The notes: generated by a model from the sequence alone, not told the origin. A stretch of 64,000 nt of DNA from Hymenobacter sp. BT18 (GCF_012273015.1 NZ_CP050954.1:248001-312000), one strand, 5' to 3'; shown: positions 1-8,839, counted from the stretch's first letter. Numbers and translations: made by a program.

Positions 1-1
1 C

Positions 2-370
2 GTGAGCATGAAGGTGAGCACCAGCATCATCTTCACCATTGCTTTCGGCATTGCCGTCGATGACACCATCCACTTCATCTCCAAGCTGAAGCTGGTGCTG
101 CTGCAGGAGCCCAGTTTGTTTAAAGCCGTGCGCAAAACCTACCTGATGGCCGGCAAAGCCGTTATCGTCACCTCCCTGATTCTGGTGGGTGGCTTCTCCA
201 CGCTTATCTTCTCTTCCTTCGACGGCACGTTTTACGTGGGGCTGCTCATTGGCCTCACGCTGCTGTTCGGGGTAGTGGCCGAGCTGACCTTGCTGCCGAT
301 TCTGATTCTGTGGTTTTACCGGCACAAGCCCAAGGAAATCCGCCAGCCGGTGCCGCTGCTGGAGGCGTAG
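2..370 (+). CDS. RND/MMPL-family transporter, C-terminal end (partial)
   Basis: This is the last part of a larger membrane protein whose beginning lies upstream of the window. The visible 122 residues hold about three hydrophobic helices. They include the motif GIAVDDTIHF (about residues 16-25), whose paired acidic residues in a transmembrane helix are typical of the proton-relay segment of RND/MMPL exporters. The tail after the last helix is short, polar and cytoplasmic-looking (KPKEIRQPVP). The substrate cannot be told from this fragment; lipid or hydrophobic-compound export is usual for the family. It ends 45 bases before the next gene. Confidence 0.75.
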   Translation: MSMKVSTSIIFTIAFGIAVDDTIHFISKLKLVLLQEPSLFKAVRKTYLMAGKAVIVTSLILVGGFSTLIFSSFDGTFYVGLLIGLTLLFGVVAELTLLPILILWFYRHKPKEIRQPVPLLEA

Positions 371-414
371 GCAGGCTTGCTGAGGAGCCACGTATCTTTA
401 CTCCCGATACGAGC

Positions 415-876
415 ATGCCTTTCCCTGCCCACCTCCGAAAAAAAGTAGCGCGTCGCCGGATCCTGCGTTTCAGCGGGCGCCTAATTCAGCTTGCCCTGGG
501 TGCCGGTTTTATAGGGTGGTTCTTTTACAACTTTTTTGGGCTTGATCTGGTGAAGGTAAACCAGGAAATGGCGCTAGAAGGCGTCGTAACCAAGCGCGAA
601 GTGAACCGCCAGCATTTCAACTGGTACCTCAACCACGACGAATCGGCGCGGTACGACTTCTGGTCATTTGAGCCCGGCGACGCGGCTACCCGGCAGCAAA
701 TTACGACCGACAGCCTCGCGTTTATCCGCTCCACGGGCGACGCATCCGGCTACACCTACTATAACACGCTGGGCTATTACCTGCGCCCCGGGGCCCGGCT
801 GCGGAAAGCCGCTCATTCGTCTTACATCACTGTCGTACAAAATCACCAGGTAACGCGGTGGAAATACCGGCCGTAA
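415..876 (+). CDS. hypothetical single-pass membrane protein
   Basis: A 153-residue protein of unknown function. The start is placed at the ATG at 415, because the open frame further upstream overlaps the transporter gene and has a composition unlike a real N-terminus. A strongly basic N-terminus (RKKVARRR) precedes one transmembrane helix at about residues 22-43, so the remaining 110 residues probably lie outside the cytoplasm. That part is polar and rich in Tyr and Asn, with no motif I recognise. It follows the transporter on the same strand and could be co-transcribed with it. Confidence 0.6.
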   Translation: MPFPAHLRKKVARRRILRFSGRLIQLALGAGFIGWFFYNFFGLDLVKVNQEMALEGVVTKREVNRQHFNWYLNHDESARYDFWSFEPGDAATRQQITTDSLAFIRSTGDASGYTYYNTLGYYLRPGARLRKAAHSSYITVVQNHQVTRWKYRP

Positions 877-923
877 GGGCATGAGGTAGCCTATCAACTG
901 CGCCAAGCCGCCATCTTTACCCT

Positions 924-1505
924 ATGATCAAACGCCTTTTGCCCGTTCTGCTTGTCCTTGCCAGCGCCGCAGCCTTCGCCCAAACGCCCAGCGCCGCCCC
1001 CGACGACCCGTTGCCCAGCCTGATCAGGGAGCGGGAAACGCTGGTGCGCCAGTACGAAGAAGCCAATGCCCAGCGCAACGCTTTTCTGGCCAACAAGCCC
1101 AGCAAGAAAGATCTGCAGGAAGTAGTGGACGCCCTGAAAGGCATCATCCGCAAGGACACCGAAATTGTGCGGGCCGTGCAGGCCGCCACCCTGCGCAAAA
1201 CCGCCGCCGTGGTAGCCGAAAACCAGCAGACCAAGCAGCAGATTACCGTGGCCCAAACCGACCAGACCAGCACCCGGGAGCGGTTTCACGACCTGGAAAA
1301 CCAGATTGCCAACCTGCAGGAGCGGGACCGGCAGCGCACCAAGAAGCTCCAGGAGCTGCAGGCTACTGCCGAAGAAGCCACCGATGCGCGCACTTCGCGT
1401 GAGCTGCTGGCCGCTGCCCTGGCCGTGTTGTCGGTGGGGCTGCTGTTCTACGTGCTGAAGCTGCGCGGCCGCCTGAGTGCTGCCCCAACTCGTCGGCGGA
1501 AGTAG
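924..1505 (+). CDS. secreted coiled-coil protein with C-terminal membrane anchor
   Basis: A 193-residue protein. It begins with a clear signal peptide (residues 1-19, cleavage after AFA). A long Gln/Glu/Lys-rich region with heptad-like spacing follows (about 35-155) and should form a coiled coil. One hydrophobic helix near the end (about 161-180) is followed by a basic tail (RGRLSAAPTRRRK). The predicted layout is a periplasmic coiled coil anchored in the inner membrane by its C-terminus. No enzymatic motif is visible and I do not recognise a named family. A long intergenic hairpin follows. Confidence 0.65.
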   Translation: MIKRLLPVLLVLASAAAFAQTPSAAPDDPLPSLIRERETLVRQYEEANAQRNAFLANKPSKKDLQEVVDALKGIIRKDTEIVRAVQAATLRKTAAVVAENQQTKQQITVAQTDQTSTRERFHDLENQIANLQERDRQRTKKLQELQATAEEATDARTSRELLAAALAVLSVGLLFYVLKLRGRLSAAPTRRRK

Positions 1506-1535
1506 AACAACGTTACCGATGTTGGTTAAGTAAAC

Positions 1536-1631
1536 CGTCATGCTGAGCGGAGTCGAAGCATCTCTACTGCTTCGTCCACACGTCAGAAATTAGCCAGAGG
1601 TAGAGCTGCTTCGACTCCGCTCAGCATGACG
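1536..1631. repeat. intergenic palindromic repeat R1 (GTCATGCTGAGC family)
   Basis: The outer arms begin GTCATGCTGAGCGGAGTCGA and end with its near-exact reverse complement, followed inward by a second pair of arms (GCATCTCTACTGCTTCGT and its partner). The transcript would form one long hairpin. Copies of the same design recur at 14410, 28918 and 32842 and as relatives elsewhere in the window. It lies between two genes on the same strand and may also slow or end transcription. Confidence 0.85.
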
Positions 1632-1680
1632 TTCTTTTATTTGAACATCGATATTTCAACTTCGACGCCTCACCACCTTC

Positions 1681-2031
1681 ATGCTCGTGCCCGCCGCCCA
1701 GTTTCTAAGCTACGCCGAGGCGGTAGTGCTGTACCAGCAACTCAAAGAGGCCGACGTAGACGCGCTGGTGAAAACCTGCGGGCCGCCGTCATTTCCCTTC
1801 GGTGACGGAATGTACTACCAGCTACTGATCGAAGAAGCCGACGTGCCGCTGGCCCGGGAAACGGTGGAAGCATTTGAGCAGCAGCGGGCCACGCCGCAAG
1901 CCTTGCGTTGCTCCCGCTGCCGAGCTGAGGGCGCAACGCCGCTCACTAAGCCGAAATGGTGGCAGCGGCTGTACTACGCGGGCACCCAGCTGCACAAATG
2001 CCCAAATTGCGGCGCGGTATTTCCCGTCTGA
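1681..2031 (+). CDS. DUF2007-like protein with C-terminal zinc ribbon
   Basis: A 116-residue protein. The first 70 residues resemble the small alpha/beta domain of DUF2007 ('putative signal transducing') proteins: a helix, then a short sheet with LLIEEADVPLARETV. The C-terminal part has two CxxC pairs, C77/C80 and C107/C110, which should bind one zinc ion as a zinc ribbon; the second pair reads CPNCG. No catalytic residues are evident. It ends 40 bases before the SWIM-domain gene and may be co-transcribed with that cluster, though it is not a usual member of it. Confidence 0.65.
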   Translation: MLVPAAQFLSYAEAVVLYQQLKEADVDALVKTCGPPSFPFGDGMYYQLLIEEADVPLARETVEAFEQQRATPQALRCSRCRAEGATPLTKPKWWQRLYYAGTQLHKCPNCGAVFPV

Positions 2032-2071
2032 ACGCCTACTTTGCCCCGGCACACCAAACCGCGACATCGTT

Positions 2072-3475
2072 TTGACCTGGACCGAAGAACAGGCCCGCGC
2101 CCTCATCACCGACTCCGGCACCCTGAAACGGGGCCAGGAGCTGGCCGCTCCCGCCAAGTGGGGCAACCTGGGCCAGACCGAAACCGCCGCTTGGGGCGAG
2201 TGCAAAGGCAGCGGCAGCAAGCCCTACCAAACCGGCATCGACCTCACGGCCCCGGCCTTCAAGTGCAGCTGCCCCAGCCGGGTGTTTCCCTGCAAGCACG
2301 GCGCCGGGCTGCTGTTGCTGCTGGCCCGTCAGCCCCAGCTGCTGAGCGGCACCACGCCGCCCACTTGGCTGCAGGAGTGGCTGGATAAGCGCCAGCAGAC
2401 GCAGGAAAAGCAAGTAGCTAAAGCTGAACCAACCGCCGCGCCAGCCACCGATTCGGGAGCCGCTGAAGCCGCCCGCCAGAAGCGGGAAGCCCAGCGTCAG
2501 ACGCGCATGCAGCGGGGAGCCCAGGAGCTGGAAACCTGGCTGGCAGATATTATGCGGGCCGGGCTGGCCGCCACCGACCAGCAGCCGCGCACCTTCTGGG
2601 AAAACCAGGCGGCCCGCCTCGTAGACAATCAGCTGCCCGGCCTGGCCACGGTAGTGCGCGAGCTACCCACCCTGCGCCACCAGGGCCCCGACTGGCCCGC
2701 CCGCCTACTGGCCCGCCTGGGCGAGCTGTACCTGCTGGTGCGGGCCTTCCTGCGCCTGCCCGAGCTATCCGAAGAGGCCCGCCAGGAAGTGCTGCAACAG
2801 GTAGGCGTGAACCTGAAAAAGGAAGACGTGCAGGCCACCCAGCCCCCCGTGGCCGACGAGTGGCGCGTACTGGCCCAGACCACCACCGAAGAAGAGCGCC
2901 TGACGGTGCGCCGCTCCTGGTTGCGGGGCCATCAAACCGAGCGGTTTGCGCTGGTAGTGGAGTTTTCCTTTGGTGGGCAAGCATTTGCCACACCTCTATT
3001 GCCCGATGGTTCTTACACCGGCGAGTTGACGTTTTACCCCGGCCTGCTCCCTCTGCGCGCTATTCCTGGTCAGCTCACATTTCTGGGAATTCAGCCGGGC
3101 AACCCCATTCCCGATGGCGGCATTGGGCCCGACCAGCTGCTGACAGAATATGCTGATGCCCTGAGTCGACTGCCCTGGCTGCGCGAGTGGCCCGCCTTGC
3201 TCAAGGGCGGCGTCCCCACCCCCGTGGTCGATGGCTGGGTGCTGCGGTTTTCGTCAGCCCCAACCAACGTCGAAAACCCAGTAGATTCGACTTCCCCGGA
3301 ACAGCACTTCACCGACCTGCCCCTGCTCTGCGACGACCTCTCGGGCTGGGAGCTGCGCGCCATCAGCGGCGGCCAGCCGCTCACGGTGTTCGGGGAATGG
3401 ACCGGGCAAGTTCTGCGCCCTTTAGTGGGCTGGAATACAGTGGTTGAACCTGCAAAAAGCCTGGTCGATGCCTGA
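2072..3475 (+). CDS. SWIM zinc-finger protein (YehQ-like)
   Basis: First gene of the SWIM/DUF5691/MoxR/DUF5682/VWA cluster; 467 residues from a TTG start. The frame is open further upstream, but that part overlaps the previous gene, and the start MTWTEEQ is typical of relatives. The SWIM motif CxC-x6-CxH is complete: C65, C67, C74 and H76 (CSCPSRVFPCKH), expected to bind zinc and contact DNA or protein. A Gln/Glu-rich linker follows at about 110-160, then a mostly helical region and a beta-rich C-terminal part. In E. coli the comparable SWIM protein is YehQ, near YehL, YehM and YehP. The role of the system is not established. It overlaps the next gene by 8 bases, which suggests translational coupling. 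Confidence 0.85.
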   Translation: MTWTEEQARALITDSGTLKRGQELAAPAKWGNLGQTETAAWGECKGSGSKPYQTGIDLTAPAFKCSCPSRVFPCKHGAGLLLLLARQPQLLSGTTPPTWLQEWLDKRQQTQEKQVAKAEPTAAPATDSGAAEAARQKREAQRQTRMQRGAQELETWLADIMRAGLAATDQQPRTFWENQAARLVDNQLPGLATVVRELPTLRHQGPDWPARLLARLGELYLLVRAFLRLPELSEEARQEVLQQVGVNLKKEDVQATQPPVADEWRVLAQTTTEEERLTVRRSWLRGHQTERFALVVEFSFGGQAFATPLLPDGSYTGELTFYPGLLPLRAIPGQLTFLGIQPGNPIPDGGIGPDQLLTEYADALSRLPWLREWPALLKGGVPTPVVDGWVLRFSSAPTNVENPVDSTSPEQHFTDLPLLCDDLSGWELRAISGGQPLTVFGEWTGQVLRPLVGWNTVVEPAKSLVDA

Positions 3476-5057
3476 ACACGTCACCAACCCCGAAACTACC
3501 CTGCGCCCCGGCGCCGACTGGCAGCGGCTGCAGCGCCTAGGCCTGCTTGGCACCCGTCAGAGCCCCGGCGAGCTGCCTCAGGTGCCCGGCTTCACCCTGC
3601 CCGAAGCCACGGCCGACTACCGTGAGAAGCAAGCCCTGCTCACGGCCGGTGTGCTGAGCGTTATCCGCAAAGCCGGATACCAACCTGCCACTAGCCAGAA
3701 ACCAGCCGAAGCAGTAGCCGCCCCCGAAACCCAGGATGCCCTTGGCACCAACGGTACGCAGTTGCTTCAGCAGCTCCTGGAAGGCCAGTACCCCGAGCTG
3801 CTGCCGGAGTTTCTGGCGGCGCTGGCCGAAAACCAGCGGCGGGTGCCGCACCAGCTGCTGGTGCAGCTACTCGAACACGCCCGCACCCGCTCCCAGCTTC
3901 ACCGCGCGGCAGCCGCCGTGCTGGGCCAGCGCGGGGCCTGGCTGGCTTCCCAAAACCCGGCCTGGCAGGCGCTGCTGGCCGCTTCGGAGCAGGCTACCGA
4001 GGAAACCGCCTGGGAAACCGGCACCATCGGTCAGCGCGCTCTGTTCCTGGAAGCCCTGCGCCGCCGGGAACCGGCCCACGCCCGCGAGCTGCTGGCGGCC
4101 GTGCTGCCCCAGGAACCGGCCAAGCATCAGGCTCTACTCCTGAATATCCTGCAGGAGGGTCTTTCCCCCGCTGATGCGCCCTTACTCACGCAGTACCTGG
4201 CGGCCAAAAGCAAGGAAGTACGCCAAACCGTATTGCCCTTGCTCGTGCGCCTGCCCGACGGCACGCTGACGGAGCGGCACTGGCAGCGCGCCGAGCCGCT
4301 GGTACAGCTAAAACGAAACCTGCTAAGCAAAAAACTACTGGTGGAGCTGCCCGCTACCGACTGGGATAAAACCTGGCTACTCGACGGAATTGAGCAGAAG
4401 GACAGCCGCTTTCCGGGCGAAAAAGCGGCCCTGCTCGGCCAGCTTTTCGCCCTGATTCCACCCCGCCGCTGGTCCGAACACTGGAACCTCTCTCCTTCCA
4501 AAATCCTGGACCTCGCCGCTGATACGGAGTGGACCGCGCTCCTGCTTACGGCCTGGGCCGAAGCGGCCGTGTTGCACCAGGACCCGGCCTGGGCTGAAGC
4601 ACTGCTGGAATGGTTTTACGAGCGGACGCGTAAGCAGCTTCTCGTTCTGCCCACGGCCAGTCTGGCCCGGCTCCTGCCCCCGGCCCGGCTCACCGAACTA
4701 GTACTGCCGCTCATCAGCGCCACCCCGCATTTCCACTCTGAGGTACGCTGGCTGCCGCTGCTGCTGCTGGTGCCGGCGCCCTGGCCCGAACGCCTCACGC
4801 GCCGGGTGGTGGAAGTGCTGCGCACAGCCTTCAGCAAGCCCGCCGAACTGTACCGCATCCAATACGCAGCCTCTCAACTGCTGGAGTACATGGCCCGCGT
4901 AGTGCCTGCCGAACAGTACAACCTCTGCGCCGAGCCCCTGCAGCCCCTGCTCCAGGACGTGCCTTACCTCCACAACAGTCTCGCCCGCCTGCTCAACACC
5001 CTGCACTTCCGCCAGCAACTCGCCGAAGCCCTTCACGAGCCGACCGCGCCCGGCTAG
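3468..5057 (+). CDS. DUF5691 family protein (alpha-helical repeat)
   Basis: A 529-residue, Leu/Ala-rich, nearly all-helical protein that looks like a HEAT-type solenoid, as in DUF5691 proteins that sit next to SWIM and MoxR genes. The N-terminus (LQRLGLLGTRQSP) is characteristic of the family as I remember it. The ATG at 3468 is chosen: it overlaps the stop of the SWIM gene (ATGCCTGA arrangement), whereas the TTG at 3444 would give a longer overlap. No catalytic motif is visible. As a scaffold it might recruit substrates to the MoxR ATPase encoded next; this is inference from context. Confidence 0.75.
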   Translation: MPEHVTNPETTLRPGADWQRLQRLGLLGTRQSPGELPQVPGFTLPEATADYREKQALLTAGVLSVIRKAGYQPATSQKPAEAVAAPETQDALGTNGTQLLQQLLEGQYPELLPEFLAALAENQRRVPHQLLVQLLEHARTRSQLHRAAAAVLGQRGAWLASQNPAWQALLAASEQATEETAWETGTIGQRALFLEALRRREPAHARELLAAVLPQEPAKHQALLLNILQEGLSPADAPLLTQYLAAKSKEVRQTVLPLLVRLPDGTLTERHWQRAEPLVQLKRNLLSKKLLVELPATDWDKTWLLDGIEQKDSRFPGEKAALLGQLFALIPPRRWSEHWNLSPSKILDLAADTEWTALLLTAWAEAAVLHQDPAWAEALLEWFYERTRKQLLVLPTASLARLLPPARLTELVLPLISATPHFHSEVRWLPLLLLVPAPWPERLTRRVVEVLRTAFSKPAELYRIQYAASQLLEYMARVVPAEQYNLCAEPLQPLLQDVPYLHNSLARLLNTLHFRQQLAEALHEPTAPG

Positions 5058-5234
5058 CAAGCAATACCGATGAGGAAAGGTTGGCGGTGCTTGACCAATC
5101 AGCCGACAAACACCTAGCTAATCGAAAAAGAGCAAGGTCGAAGCAGGACGGTCAATGATTTGATTCACCCGCATCTTCCTCTTTTTTCCTCATCTGAAGA
5201 AACCCACTCTTGGCATCTAACTCTACCTTCCTTT

Positions 5235-6335
5235 ATGTCCACTACCGCTCCTTCCAACGTCCTGCGCCCGCACGCCGAGGACGTGTACGCCGAAGAACTA
5301 GCCGCCCTGCGCGCCGCCGACCACGACCGGCCCAAGCCCCCGAACTGGCACCTCTCGCCCTGGGCTACCGTCATCTACCTGCTGGGCGGCAAGCTGGACA
5401 ATGGCTTCGAAATTGAGCCCAAATACATCGGACAGCGGCGGCTGATGGAAATTGCCGTGGCTACCCTGGCCACGGACCGCGCCCTGCTGCTGCTGGGCGT
5501 GCCGGGCACGGCCAAAAGCTGGGTATCAGAGCACCTGACGGCGGCCATCAGCGGGCGGTCCGACTTGCTGGTGCAGGGCACGGCGGGAACTTCGGAAGAT
5601 GCCATCCGCTACTCCTGGAACTACGCCCGTCTCATTGCCGAAGGACCTTCCCTAGGTGCGCTGGTGCCCTCTCCCCTGTTCAAAGGCATGCAGGAGGGGC
5701 GCCTCGTGCGCCTCGAAGAGCTTACCCGCATACCCTCCGACGTGCAGGACACGCTCATCACTATGCTCTCGGAAAAGGTGCTGCCCATCCCCGAGCTGTC
5801 TACGGAAGTGCAGGCGACCAGCGGTTTTAACGTCATTGCTACCGCCAACGACCGGGACAAGGGCGTGAACGAGCTGAGCAGCGCCCTGCGCCGCCGCTTC
5901 AACACGGTGGTGCTGCCGCTGCCCAACTCCCAGGCGGAAGAAGTGCGCATTGTGCAGACGCGGGTGGAAAAACAGGGCAAGGCCCTGCAGCTGCCCGTAG
6001 AGGCCCCGGCCCTGGAGCAAATCAGTCGCCTCGTAACCATCTTCCGGGAGCTGCGCTCCGGCGTGACGGATAATGGCAAAACCAAGCTCAAGAGCCCCAG
6101 CGGCACGCTTAGCACCGGCGAGGCCATTTCGGTGATGAACAGTGGCCTGGCCCTGGCCGCCTACTTCGGCGACGGCAGCCTGCGCGCCCACGACCTGGCC
6201 GCCGGCCTCACCGGCGCTGTAGTGAAAGACCCCGTGCAGGACCGTACCGTTTGGCTCGAATACCTCGAAACCGTGGTGAAAGAGCGGGAAGGCTGGAAAG
6301 ACCTGTACCGCGCCTGCCGGGAGGTGGTGGAGTAG
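5235..6335 (+). CDS. MoxR-family AAA+ ATPase (YehL-like)
   Basis: A 366-residue AAA+ ATPase. The Walker A motif is GVPGTAKS at residues 88-95. The Walker B region reads LVRLEELTR, so the usual Asp-Glu pair is Glu-Glu. Sensor 1 is in NVIATANDRD, and an arginine-finger-like segment (SSALRRRFN) follows. Length and motifs fit the YehL subfamily of MoxR ATPases, which act with VWA-domain proteins as chaperone-like remodelling machines. The start at 5235 (MSTTAPS) is preferred to the TTG 75 bases upstream. The partner VWA gene is at 11728 and DUF5682 at 8922, so the cluster is complete but spread out by inserted genes. Confidence 0.9.
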   Translation: MSTTAPSNVLRPHAEDVYAEELAALRAADHDRPKPPNWHLSPWATVIYLLGGKLDNGFEIEPKYIGQRRLMEIAVATLATDRALLLLGVPGTAKSWVSEHLTAAISGRSDLLVQGTAGTSEDAIRYSWNYARLIAEGPSLGALVPSPLFKGMQEGRLVRLEELTRIPSDVQDTLITMLSEKVLPIPELSTEVQATSGFNVIATANDRDKGVNELSSALRRRFNTVVLPLPNSQAEEVRIVQTRVEKQGKALQLPVEAPALEQISRLVTIFRELRSGVTDNGKTKLKSPSGTLSTGEAISVMNSGLALAAYFGDGSLRAHDLAAGLTGAVVKDPVQDRTVWLEYLETVVKEREGWKDLYRACREVVE

Positions 6336-6401
6336 CGCGTAGAATACTAGCCAGTCCTGCATCTGGCAAGCAGAGCTGTACTATCAATCCATCAAGAGCC
6401 T

Positions 6402-7478
6402 ATGAATGCCCAAATCCTCAAACAGCTATTACTTCTTTTTGCCGTTATACTGCCGCTAAGGTCCAACGCTTTTACTGAGTGGCGACAGTCTCTTTTGGGT
6501 AGCGCTGCCGATATAGTGGTAGTGAAGAACCGCATCTGGGTGCTTAATAATGGCGGGCAGATAACGGTTTATACTACTGATGGAGCAAAAGTGCAGATGG
6601 CTTCGCTTCGTGGCATCCAGGCACAGCTTATTGCTCAAGCAGGAGATGATATAGTAGCTCAGACAGGTCAGCAACTGCAGTTATGGAGCAGCAAAGATTC
6701 CACTTGGCGCGTCGTTGGAAAGTTGGCTGTCAATGCGTATGCACTGGCAGTCACTAGCCGGAACCATATTTTCGCCATCACTAACAAGGGCGTTCTGGAT
6801 GTTGTCATGGGCCAGACCCATTTACCCGATTCATCCCCTAATAACCAACTCAGGGAGCTAAAGGAATTAGGCAAACCATCCGCCTGCTTTCTAGATAAAG
6901 ACGACAATATCTGGCTGGGATTTGGGTATGGTGAATGGGGCGGGAATATTTTTGCTTATGACACGCAGCATCAGAAATTCACCGATCTAAAATTCAATTC
7001 ATTCAACATTACCCTGCATCCTATCAAATCCTTTTTTCAGCTACCCTTTAGTATAGGCACTTCTTCTGGTTTGCAGCATATGTCGAATTCCGGTGCTGTG
7101 GCTGAGTTCAGAAACCAAAGTGCCCAGTTGCTTTATAGTTCCTGGAATGATCGGGATACAAGCGCAACCAGCCAACCCTCTTTCAGAAGTAATGCGCCGT
7201 ATGTCGGGCCGGCGGCGTATGATGCCGGTACCAATACCATCTATGTGTATTCCAACCTAGGGGTTTATAAAGGTTCGTACGGCACCAACCTTTCCCGATT
7301 TACATCATGGAAAAAGGTATTTCATCCTAAGCTGCATTGGCGCAATGGCCAGCCTGATGCAGTGGGCTCACCGATGAATGTATTGAAGTTGCTTTCCTTG
7401 GGCAACGGAAAATTGGTGCTACTAACTCAAAACGACGGAGTGGGCATCTGGGATGGGCAAGCATTCAAATTACTCTAA
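6402..7478 (+). CDS. secreted beta-propeller-like protein
   Basis: A 358-residue protein with a signal peptide (about 1-23). Its repeated short strands, such as IWVLNNGGQITVYTTDG, HIFAITNKGVLDVV and DNIWLGFGYGEWGGNIFAYD, resemble the blades of two-component-regulator or WD-like propellers. It is clearly richer in A and T than the flanking cluster genes and is not a normal member of the Yeh-type cluster. It sits between the MoxR gene and a relic of the DUF5682 gene, so it is probably a later insertion. No enzymatic residues are recognisable. A binding or sensor role in the periplasm is possible but not shown. Confidence 0.6.
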   Translation: MNAQILKQLLLLFAVILPLRSNAFTEWRQSLLGSAADIVVVKNRIWVLNNGGQITVYTTDGAKVQMASLRGIQAQLIAQAGDDIVAQTGQQLQLWSSKDSTWRVVGKLAVNAYALAVTSRNHIFAITNKGVLDVVMGQTHLPDSSPNNQLRELKELGKPSACFLDKDDNIWLGFGYGEWGGNIFAYDTQHQKFTDLKFNSFNITLHPIKSFFQLPFSIGTSSGLQHMSNSGAVAEFRNQSAQLLYSSWNDRDTSATSQPSFRSNAPYVGPAAYDAGTNTIYVYSNLGVYKGSYGTNLSRFTSWKKVFHPKLHWRNGQPDAVGSPMNVLKLLSLGNGKLVLLTQNDGVGIWDGQAFKLL

Positions 7479-7491
7479 GCCCATAGATTAC

Positions 7492-7563
7492 GACCTCCGC
7501 CTTTTCGGCATCATTCACCACGGGCCCAGCAGCGCCGCCAGTCCGTCTCAAACCCTTCCATGA
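7492..7563 (+). pseudogene. relic of the 5' end of a DUF5682 gene
   Basis: Bases 7492-7541 match bases 8931-8980, inside the start of the intact DUF5682 gene, at about 42 of 50 positions. The reading frame is kept: it encodes DLRLFGIIHHGPSSAAS against DLRLFGIRHHGPGSAAS in the intact gene, then runs into a stop at 7561-7563. There is no start codon right before it, and the rest of the gene is missing. It abuts the start of the first SUKH gene. This looks like the remnant of an earlier DUF5682 copy that was cut when the SUKH genes arrived, or the product of a partial duplication. Confidence 0.8.
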
Positions 7564-8144
7564 CCTTCGCTAAACTCCTTGCCCGGCTAGATGCCCTCCT
7601 CCAACGGCACCGCCCGGAGTATTACGCGGAGCTCAACCCACCCGCTACAGCAGCTGAACTAGCGGCGTTTGAGGCGGAAGTTGGCTTAACGCTGCCAGCG
7701 GAACTGTGGGCGTGGTTTAGCTGGCACAACGGCCAGAACGATGAGTGCTTTGAAAGCCTGGTGGCCAACTACGAGTGCCCCAGCCTGAGCAGTGTGGCAG
7801 AAAGCATGCGCATCAACCGGGAGCTACTCGAAGCCGGCGACTTTGTGCTCAACTGGTGGCAACCCAACTGGGTGCCGTTCTTGACCAACGGCAGCGGCGA
7901 CCATGTCTGCCTCGATCTGGAGGGCACGTTCACCGGCCAGCCGGGGCAGCTCATCGAGCATTGGCACGATTGGGAGCCGCGCGACGTGGTGTTCCCAGAC
8001 TTAACCGTCTGGCTGGCTGCCGTGGTGCAGGCCTACGAAGCAGTTCTGGCCGAAACGGGCGAACCAGAACTGACCGATGAGCAAATCCTTGACCTAGAGT
8101 TGGGGTCACCAGCCGGGTTTCCGCTTGAGTTTCGCGCAAGATAG
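7560..8144 (+). CDS. SMI1/KNR4 (SUKH) family protein
   Basis: A 194-residue protein with the SUKH pattern: an N-terminal helix, then PATAAELAAFEAEVGLTLPAELWAWFSWHNGQ, the family's hallmark 'P..Y..l...NG' segment, and later WVPFLTNGSGDHVCLDLEG, the 'i...g.gd....d' strand. SUKH proteins often act as immunity proteins against contact-dependent or polymorphic toxins, and some are general binding modules. No toxin gene is visible next to it. It starts directly at the end of the DUF5682 relic and is followed by a second SUKH gene, suggesting that the pair arrived together. Confidence 0.8.
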   Translation: MTFAKLLARLDALLQRHRPEYYAELNPPATAAELAAFEAEVGLTLPAELWAWFSWHNGQNDECFESLVANYECPSLSSVAESMRINRELLEAGDFVLNWWQPNWVPFLTNGSGDHVCLDLEGTFTGQPGQLIEHWHDWEPRDVVFPDLTVWLAAVVQAYEAVLAETGEPELTDEQILDLELGSPAGFPLEFRAR

Positions 8145-8200
8145 CTGAATGTATGACTCCGAAAAGCTGCGTATTACCTTCTCAATCCATGTACTACTCT

Positions 8201-8839
8201 ATGCCCGATTCTGCCCTTCACTTAATTGAAACCTGGCTGGCGGCCAACGCGCCGCGCATCCTGCACGAGTCGCTTAACCCCGGCGCTTCCGAGGAAGTCC
8301 TGGCGGCGCTGGAAAAAGCCGTTGGCCGCCCGCTGCCCGACGACTACAAGACCTTGTACCGCTGGCATAATGGCCTGGATGAGGAGGCCGAGAACTTCGG
8401 CAACTTCGCGTATGGCCTGAGCTTTTTGCCCCTGGAAGAAGTAACGGCCAACGTTCATTCCCGGAAGCAGGATGCCGAGGCCTTTCCCCTGGCGCGCACC
8501 GCTGCCGAGGTGCGTGCCGACAATGTGCTGAACCCCTACTGGGTGAGCCTGGGCTTCGATGGCTCGCACGCGTGGCTGCACGTGGACCTTGACCCCACCC
8601 CCGCCGGCACCTACGGGCAGGTAATTTTCCTGGATGAAGTAGAGGAAACTGCCTTTCTGGTAGCCAGTTCAGTAACCAGTTTCCTGTCTGATTTCGCCCG
8701 CGACCTGCAGCAGGGTCTGTATTCCCTCAACCCCGATGCGCTGGAGGAAGACGACAACGAGTTTCTGGCTCCGGACGCCATTATCGACTTGGTGAACCGG
8801 GACGCTACCACCCGCTGGCAGGCAGCGTCCCGGTTCTAG
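8201..8839 (+). CDS. SMI1/KNR4 (SUKH) family protein, second copy
   Basis: A 212-residue SUKH protein. The core motifs are SEEVLAALEKAVGRPLPDDYKTLYRWHNGL near the N-terminus and NPYWVSLGFDGSHAWLHVDLDP in the middle. It is related to the preceding gene by family but not a recent copy of it. The start at 8201 (MPDSALHL) is chosen because the 16 codons upstream (from 8153) look unlike a SUKH N-terminus; the ATG at 8189 is an alternative. The C-terminus is acidic (ALEEDDNEF). It may be an immunity protein, and it lies immediately before the DUF5682 gene. Confidence 0.75.
   Translation: MPDSALHLIETWLAANAPRILHESLNPGASEEVLAALEKAVGRPLPDDYKTLYRWHNGLDEEAENFGNFAYGLSFLPLEEVTANVHSRKQDAEAFPLARTAAEVRADNVLNPYWVSLGFDGSHAWLHVDLDPTPAGTYGQVIFLDEVEETAFLVASSVTSFLSDFARDLQQGLYSLNPDALEEDDNEFLAPDAIIDLVNRDATTRWQAASRF

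Noticed and set aside
1536..1631. CRISPR-like repeat
   Set aside because: The unit is a single inverted repeat, and its copies are dispersed over the window rather than arrayed with spacers.
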